NCBI GenBank assembly: GCA_020081605.1 | Contig: JAHREC010000009.1 | Location: 2,356,001 to 2,420,000 of the forward strand | From: Albifimbria verrucaria | Lineage: Eukaryota; Ascomycota; Sordariomycetes; Hypocreales; Stachybotryaceae | Length of the DNA: 64,000 nt | Direction: 5' to 3' | Shown: positions 57,856-64,000 of the stretch, in pieces | How positions within the stretch are numbered: position 1 is the first letter of the stretch | How the letters are laid out: each line of letters begins with the position of its first letter | Program-made: the position numbers and the translations under genes | The notes under the pieces: model-generated | What the model saw: only the letters and a program-made list of their open reading frames with translations | The model's database searches: none | Told to the model about the DNA's origin: nothing

Positions 57856-58435
57856 TCCAATTACTAGACGAAGTTAACTGAATGGTGGGGAGGCCGTCAA
57901 TTAAACCTTCCGCGGAGGGTTTCTGGATTTGACGCTGCTCCATACGCTATGCCCATTGTCGACTAACTACTGGTATGAAAAGAGTGTGATTATGCTATCA
58001 TATTTAATGATTAGTCGTAAGCCGGCCCCTCGGGCTTAGGTCATTGTATCGACGGCTCTGAACCAAGCCGTGTCCGGGACATTCTCCTGCCGGCTCGAAT
58101 AGTAAAATCGTCCATGAAGCATGGATCCTCATCCCGGCGGTCTCCGGAAATATGACTGTGGATAGCGGGTCTACTTTAAACATCTATTGGACTCGACACG
58201 GAACCAAACGGAGGCTTTAGTTGAGTTACAATTATAATTGCACCCATTACAACGGAGGCTTCTTTGGGCGAATTGCTAGTTATCTGACAAAATGAAGAAA
58301 ATTACTAAGAAAATTAAAATTGGGGATGTTTCATACGAATCGTCCTTCGCACTGGATTACATTAATATGGGTGGGCTTCGCTGTTCGTACAAGTGATGTT
58401 TGTCAACAAAATCCAATCCATGCACCGATTACAAC
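57856..58435. promoter_or_regulatory. shared divergent promoter of regulator and ABC transporter
   Basis: 580 bp between the two start codons. Contains several CGG/CCG triplets, including a perfect TCCGCGGA palindrome (57909-57916), TCCGGGAC near 58074 and TCCGGAAA near 58142. Such inverted CGG pairs are the usual Zn2Cys6 targets. 58290-58330 is AT-rich. Confidence 0.55.
57909..57916. promoter_or_regulatory. PDRE-like TCCGCGGA palindrome
   Basis: TCCGCGGA equals the pleiotropic drug response element bound by yeast Pdr1/Pdr3 in front of PDR ABC genes. Here it lies about 50 bp upstream of the regulator start and about 520 bp upstream of the ABC transporter start. Everted CGG sites are generic for Zn2Cys6 factors, so the divergent regulator itself is the natural candidate. 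Binding is inference. Confidence 0.45.
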
Positions 58436-61400
58436 ATGACCGCATCTTCGTCGACGACGGGTATAGAGTCCATTCTTGCGGACGAAAAGCTTGAACCCAT
58501 TCAAAAACGCACAACTAGAGCTTTGGAGTCACGGCACTTGGCGGAAGAGCTTCGTGCATCAGCGCTCCAAGGAACAGACGCCGGAGAACAGCCTCGCAAA
58601 CTCGGTGTCACATGGGAAAACCTCACCGTTAAAGGAATTAGCAGCGACGCTACGTTCAACGAAAATGTAGTTTCTCAGCTCTATCCATTTCACAGCAATG
58701 GAAATTCTTCAGATGAAAAAGTCATCATTGACAACTCATTTGGTTGCGTCAAGCCTGGCGAGATGCTCCTCGTTCTCGGTCGCCCCGGCTCTGGTTGCAC
58801 CACCTTATTGAGCGCTCTGTCTAACAACAGACAAGGGTATAAGGAAATCACAGGGGACATACGTTTTGGAACCATGACTGATAAAGAAGCGAAGAACTTT
58901 CGTGGTCATATCATTATGAACACGGAGGAGGAGGTCTTTTACCCCAAGCTTTCTGTCCAAGATACCATCAAATTCGCCGCCCGAAACAAAGTGCCTCGCA
59001 CGCTCCCTCCTAGTATTGAATCTACCGAGCAATACGTCGAAGAGAATAAAGATTTCTTGTTACGACTAGTTGGTATTACCCACACGGCCAATACCAGAGT
59101 TGGAGACGCTTTCACTCGAGGCGTGTCAGGTGGAGAGAGAAAACGCGTGTCCATCCTTGAATGCCTTACTACCAAAGGGAGTGTCTTTTGCTGGGACAAC
59201 TCTACAAGAGGTTTAGATGCCAGCACAGCCCTTGAGTGGATCAAGGCTATGCGGGTTATGACCGATGTCCTAGGCCTCACTACCATCATCACTTTATACC
59301 AAGCAGGAAATGGCATCTACGAGCATTTTGACAAGGTTCTTGTTCTAGAAGAAGGAAAACAAATCTACTACGGCCCTCAAAAGCAAGCCGTTCCTTATAT
59401 GGAAGGGCTTGGCTTCTTAAGGAGTCGGGTTCAAACAAAGCCGACTTTCTCACTGGAGTCACCGTACCAACGGAGCGTCGCATTGCGCCTGGATATGAAA
59501 ACGCCTTCCCTAGAACTACAGACGAGTTCCTGGCCGCTTATGCTCGCTCACCAATAAAGGCCACGATGCTTGAAGAGTGTCATTCTTACTCATCAAGTAC
59601 GGAAGCTGCCGAGAACACAACCAAGTTCAAGGAAGCCGTAGCTCGGGTGAAGCACAACGGTGTTTCGGAGAGCTCCCGGTCACTGCAAGCTTCGTGACCC
59701 AGGCCCGAGCAGCAGTAATCAGACAGTACCAGATTATGTGGGGTGATAGGTCAACGCTGTTCATGAAACAGGGTGCCACCGTCATTCAATCTCTCGTTGG
59801 TGGCTCTCTTTTTATTCTGCACCCAGCAATTCATCAGGTTTATTCTTGAAAGGAGGTGCTCTGTTCTTTTCGATCTTATATCACGCATTGATAGCATTGT
59901 CTGAGGTCACCGACTCATTCACTGGCAGGCCCATTTTGGCCAAACATCGCGCCTTTGCTTTATACAGACCAGCGGCTATCTGCATCGCCCAGATAGCGGC
60001 AGACTTCCCGATCTTGCTCTTTCAAGTGTCGCATTTTGGCATTGTCATATACTTTATGGTGGGCTTGAAGATGTCGGCTGTGGCATTCTTTACTTACTGG
60101 ATTACCAATTTTGTCACCGCAATGGCTATGACCGCGTTATTTCGTCTCATCGGAGCGGCCTTTCCGACTTTGAATGCGGCAACAAAGGTGTCGGGCCTCA
60201 GCGTTAGCGCCCTCTTTGTTTACATGGGTTACATGATCGTCAAATCAGAAATGCATCCATGGTTAGGCTGGATTTTTGGATTAATCCTATGGCGTACGGG
60301 TTTGATGCACTTGTCAGCAATGAGTTCAGTGGACAAATCATACCATGTGTCGGCCCAAATCTCATACCCAACGGCCCAGGTTATGGTGCAGGAGAGGCAG
60401 GTCAAGCATGTGCTGGTGTCGTTGGTACGAAGCCAGGAGCGACTAGTCTCACGGGTGAGGAATACCTCGCGGCCTTGTCTTTTGGTACAGGTCACATCTG
60501 GCGTAACGTTGGCATCATATGCGCGTGGTGGGTGTTTTTTGTCACATTGACCATCTTTTTCACATCGAGATGGAAGCTTCAGGGCGAGGGCGGCCGCAGC
60601 CTGCTCATCCCTCGGGAGCAGCAAAGCAAGACTGGGCATCTTTTGCATTCTTCGGACGAAGAGGCGACGAGGCCAAGCGAAAAAGCAACAACAAAGACTA
60701 TCCCTGCCCCTGAAAGCCAGGATCTCATACAGAACAAAAGCATATTTACATGGAGAAACTTAACATATACTGTCAAAACACCCGACGGCAACCGTGTTCT
60801 ACTTGACAATGTTCAGGGTTACGTTAAGCCAGGTATGCTAGGGGCGCTCATGGGATCTTCAGGTGCTGGGAAAACCACCCTTCTAGATGTGCTTGCCCAG
60901 CGGAAGACCGAAGGTGAAATCCGTGGCTCAATCTTGGTCGACGGCCGTCCGTTGCCTATTGCTTTTCAACGTTCAGCAGGCTATGTGGAGCAGCTCGATA
61001 TTCATGAGCCCTTGGCTACAGTTCGCGAGGCACTGGAGTTCTCAGCTCTTCTGAGACAGCCTAGGGATATACCTGATGCTGAGAAACTGCGCTATGTCGA
61101 CACAATTATTGACCTACTCGAGCTGCACGATCTCGAGCATACTCTAGTTGGACGCCCTGGAGCTGGCTTGTCAGTCGAGCAGAGAAAACGTCTTACCATC
61201 GGGGTGGAACTTGTGGCAAAACCAAGCATCTTAATCTTCTTGGATGAACCCACCTCTGGACTTGATGGGCAGGCTGCGTATAATACCGTTCGCTTCCTTC
61301 GGAAGTTATGCGAGGCAGGACAGGCAGTGCTGGTTACAATACACCAGCCCTCGGCACAGCTTTTCTCTCAGTTCGACACTCTACTGCTCCTTACTACTGG

Positions 61401-62742
61401 AGGCCGAACTGTGTACTTTGGTGACATTGGAAACAATGCAGACACTCTCAAAGAGTACTTCGCCCGCAATGGAGAGCCATGCCCACCTGATGCAAATCCC
61501 GCAGAGCATATGATTGATGTGGTTACGAGCGGTGGGGTGGCTCTAAAGATCACGACTGGCATCAAATATGGCTTCAGTCGCCCGAACACGAAAAATTGTG
61601 CGCCGACCTGGACAGGATGATTAACGAGGTCAGCAGCCGCGAACTTGGTATCAGTAATGATGAGAATGAATTTGCAGCCTCTACCTGGACACAGATCAAG
61701 CTTGTAACACACCGAATGAACGTTTCTCTCTTCCGAAACACCGAATACGTCAATAACAAAATTGCCATGCATATTTCTCTGGCGCTTCTCAACGGCTTCA
61801 CTTTTTGGAAGATCGGTGATAGCCTTACCGATGTGCAGCAAAATCTTTTACGATCTTCAATTTTATCTTCGTAGCACCAGGTGTTATAGCTCAACTGCAG
61901 CCTTTGTTTTTGGACCGCCGCGATATTTACGAGGCGCGTGAAAAGAAGAGCAAGATGTATCACTGGGCACCATTCGTTACAGGCCTTATTCTCTCTGAGA
62001 TTCCCTACCTCCTCACCTGTGCCTTCGTGTATTACGTATGTTGGTATTTTACCGCCGGGCTTCCCTCTGCACCAAAGCATGCAGGATCAGTCTTCTTCGT
62101 GGTTGTAAGTTTTGAGATCCCAGAGAAAATGACGTGAACTAATAGCTAGCAGGTCTTTTATGAGTTTCTTTACACCGGGATAGGACAAATGATTGCTGCA
62201 TACACCCCCAATGCGGTCTTCGCTTCTTTGGTGAACCCGCTCGTAATCACTACTTTGGTATCTTTCTGCGGTGTTATGGTGCCATATAGTCAGATACAGC
62301 CCTTCTGGAGATATTGGTGAGTTTGTCTTTTTCATGGCTATGGTTACACCTCTAACAAGCCAGGCTCTACTACCTCGACCCATACAACTACCTTATGAGC
62401 TCCTTGCTCGTTTTCACTACATGGGACAAGCAAGTCAATTGTCGGACCGAAGAATTGGCTATTTTTGAACCGCCTGTCAACCAGACATGCGGTGAATATC
62501 TGTCTGCGTACCAAGCTGGAATGGGATCTGGGACAAACCTTTTGAACCCAGATGCCATGAATGGATGCAAGGTTTGCCAATATTCAGAAGGCGGTGATTT
62601 TCTACGGGGACTAAATCTCAAGGCGGAGTCGTATGGATGGCGGAATGCAGGCATTGTTGTTGCCTTTGCGGTCGGGTGCTATGCCATGGTGTATCTCATG
62701 ATGAAGCTCCGTACTAAGGCGACCAAAAAGGCAAAGGAGTGA
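58436..62742 (+). CDS. PDR-type ABC-G full transporter, six frame breaks
   Basis: Plasma-membrane drug/xenobiotic efflux pump with (NBD-TMD)2 layout, about 1410 aa. The first NBD has the degenerate Walker [10 protein letters not shown], signature [10 protein letters not shown] and Walker [12 protein letters not shown]. The second has canonical Walker [10 protein letters not shown], degenerate signature [10 protein letters not shown] and Walker [14 protein letters not shown]. This asymmetry is typical of fungal PDR proteins. The TMDs carry the PDR signature pieces [15 protein letters not shown] and [18 protein letters not shown]. Start is the ATG at 58436 ([12 protein letters not shown]). Introns 62105-62152 and 62317-62363. 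Single-base losses near 59427 (G), 59673 (C), 59812 (T), 60273 (T), 61535 (G) and 61853 (T) all shift the frame the same way. C-terminus [12 protein letters not shown]. It is divergent from a Zn2Cys6 regulator. Substrate unknown. Confidence 0.93.
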
Positions 62743-63623
62743 GCTGCAGCGGAATGGTGAAAGAGCACAAACGAATAACAAGATGGAATCAATCTACTTG
62801 ATTCTGCGGTTGATCAAGTATTTGCAACTCTACACAGACGGTTTATTTCGAGAGGTGATAATGCACAGGTAAGATTCAACACTGCCTAGAGTTGTCCTTG
62901 GCTCGTGGAAGGAAAAACTCCGACTACCTTTAGATTTCTATATCGATACAAGGTCTTAATTAAAGAAATCCTTGGAAATGTTTATAATAATATAAATACA
63001 TATTTTATTAATTTATTACCTTCATATCAAAATATCTATTTCTTACATTTGTCAAGTCGTTCATTCCTAAATATTTAGTTGGGTTTTCGTCAAAATATCT
63101 GTCCTCCCATTGCATGCAATGGAAAAATGCTTCGTATAAACGCGGTTCTGACTTTTGCAGAAAATACTGCAACGGTTTGATTGGGCTTGCATTTTAATGC
63201 TTACCGCTCAACGGAGGAAATATCCCGGCCTCCTTGAAACTCGACGATGCAGAAATTAGTGGCATCGGCTGAGCTTAAGTGATGCATGTCTGATCCAGAA
63301 AGAGGCTTAGCTTCGGTTAATGTGTGCCAAAGCGCCTCAATCTATGCCTAGAGATGTGGACAGCTGAGATCTAGCGCCAACTGGTTGGCTTAGATTAACC
63401 TGGTCTTGCCAGGATGATGGTCCTTGGAGCCTGGTCCATTCAAATCAGCTTGTGTCATGATTGATTATTCGTTCTGCATCGTGCTTCTCCCCTGTGGTGG
63501 TCTCATCCCCTACTCTGTCCTGCCCACTTCTGCGATCAACGCCCTTCCTGACTATTCCAGGAGAGCCTACCTCTTGACACTATGCACATAAGTGACTCTT
63601 GACGAAACTCGATCTTTGAGACG
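62743..63623. other. intergenic with AT-rich patch
   Basis: 880 bp between the ABC transporter and the partial gene at the edge. 62955-63060 is strongly AT-rich (TTTATAATAATATAAATACA). No gene. Confidence 0.5.
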
Positions 63624-64000
63624 ATGGAGAAGGAACCAGCAGCCGTAGCAAACCCCATTGAAGGGGAACGTGAACAGCCTGTTAAAGCACCTTTGGCAAC
63701 AACTCTGCTGTGGGCTTGTATCGCGAGTTGGGTTTGTTTAATTCTCAACTTGGCATGGACCATCTGGGCTGTCACAAAACATCCAGCCGACAGCAATTCA
63801 ATTGGTGTTCTATACCAGGGTTCATGCTCCAAGACAAACAGCCTTAGCATGTGGTTGCACCTCCTTATCAACATACTCTCAACGGTTTTGCTCGCTGCTT
63901 CCAACTACTGCATGCAGATCTCCCTTGCGCCCACCAGAGAAGAAGTCGATGCAGCTCATCGAAAACATAAAGCGCTTTCGGTTGGGACTCCATCAATGCG
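63624..64000 (+). CDS. DUF6536-domain membrane protein, 5' part only
   Basis: An open frame from the ATG at 63624 to the right edge (125 codons). It reads MEKEPAAVANPIEGEREQPV, a first TM (LLWACIASWVCLILNLAWTIW), then IGVLYQGSCSKTNSLSMWLH, a second TM (LLINILSTVLLAASNYCMQ) and SLAPTREEVDAAHRKHKALS. The GSC...T.SL..WLHL.INVLST.LL.ASNYCMQ...APTR.EVD.AH pattern is the hallmark N-terminal domain DUF6536 of large fungal multi-pass proteins (usually 600-800 aa). Function unknown. The gene continues beyond the window. Confidence 0.8.
   Translation, partial: MEKEPAAVANPIEGEREQPVKAPLATTLLWACIASWVCLILNLAWTIWAVTKHPADSNSIGVLYQGSCSKTNSLSMWLHLLINILSTVLLAASNYCMQISLAPTREEVDAAHRKHKALSVGTPSM

Overview
The window is nuclear DNA of a filamentous ascomycete, most likely a sordariomycete and possibly Hypocreales. 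Many short introns (47-159 bp, mostly about 50 bp, GT-AG with CTAAC/CTAAT-type branch sequences) interrupt compact genes. Several families are typical of these fungi: AzgA purine permease, UstYa-like protein, Zn2Cys6 regulators, deuterolysin, DUF8021, 2EXR, DUF7600-like and DUF6536 proteins and a PDR-type ABC transporter. A strongly AT-rich island at 25.45-26.05 kb looks like an old RIP-mutated segment. I support about 26 gene loci, one of them cut by the right edge.

Layout. 0.7-4.9 kb: a GH13 alpha-glucosidase, a decayed minisatellite and palindrome array behind it, then an RS/proline-rich disordered protein. 4.9-8.15 kb: a long divergent intergenic region leading into the azgA-type purine permease (8.15-10.2 kb), with GATA sites upstream. 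10.4-25.4 kb: accessory and metabolic genes, namely UstYa-like protein, 2OG-Fe(II) oxygenase, Zn2Cys6 regulator, aldo-keto reductase with a possible signal peptide, zinc-free medium-chain reductase, hydroxylaminobenzene-mutase-like membrane protein, FtsJ-type methyltransferase, a secreted protein and an SDR remnant. There is no PKS, NRPS or terpene synthase. 25.4-26.1 kb: AT-rich island. 27.1-33.4 kb: deuterolysin, DUF8021 secreted protein, a divergent ELO-like membrane protein and an SDR. 34.8-42.2 kb: F-box-like, DUF7600-like and 2EXR proteins around thymidylate synthase. 42.2-48.9 kb: 6.7 kb without a recognisable gene. 48.9-64 kb: PHO-4-type phosphate symporter, NIP7, an APC amino-acid permease, a Zn2Cys6 regulator divergent from a PDR ABC transporter, and the start of a DUF6536 protein.

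Reading caution. Almost every conserved gene, including housekeeping thymidylate synthase and NIP7, is broken by single-base frame changes, nearly all explained by loss of one base from a short C/G (sometimes T) run. This looks like uncorrected sequencing or assembly error rather than mass pseudogenisation. I therefore annotate whole loci through the breaks and give their positions. Exceptions that do not fit the pattern are noted, such as a TAG inside the 2EXR gene.

How the genes may work together. The regulator/ABC pair at 56.5-62.7 kb is a plausible efflux module, with a perfect PDRE-like TCCGCGGA in the shared promoter. The 10.4-23.1 kb block contains several tailoring-type enzymes and a regulator and could be an unconventional metabolite locus, but no backbone or precursor gene was found, so this remains inference.
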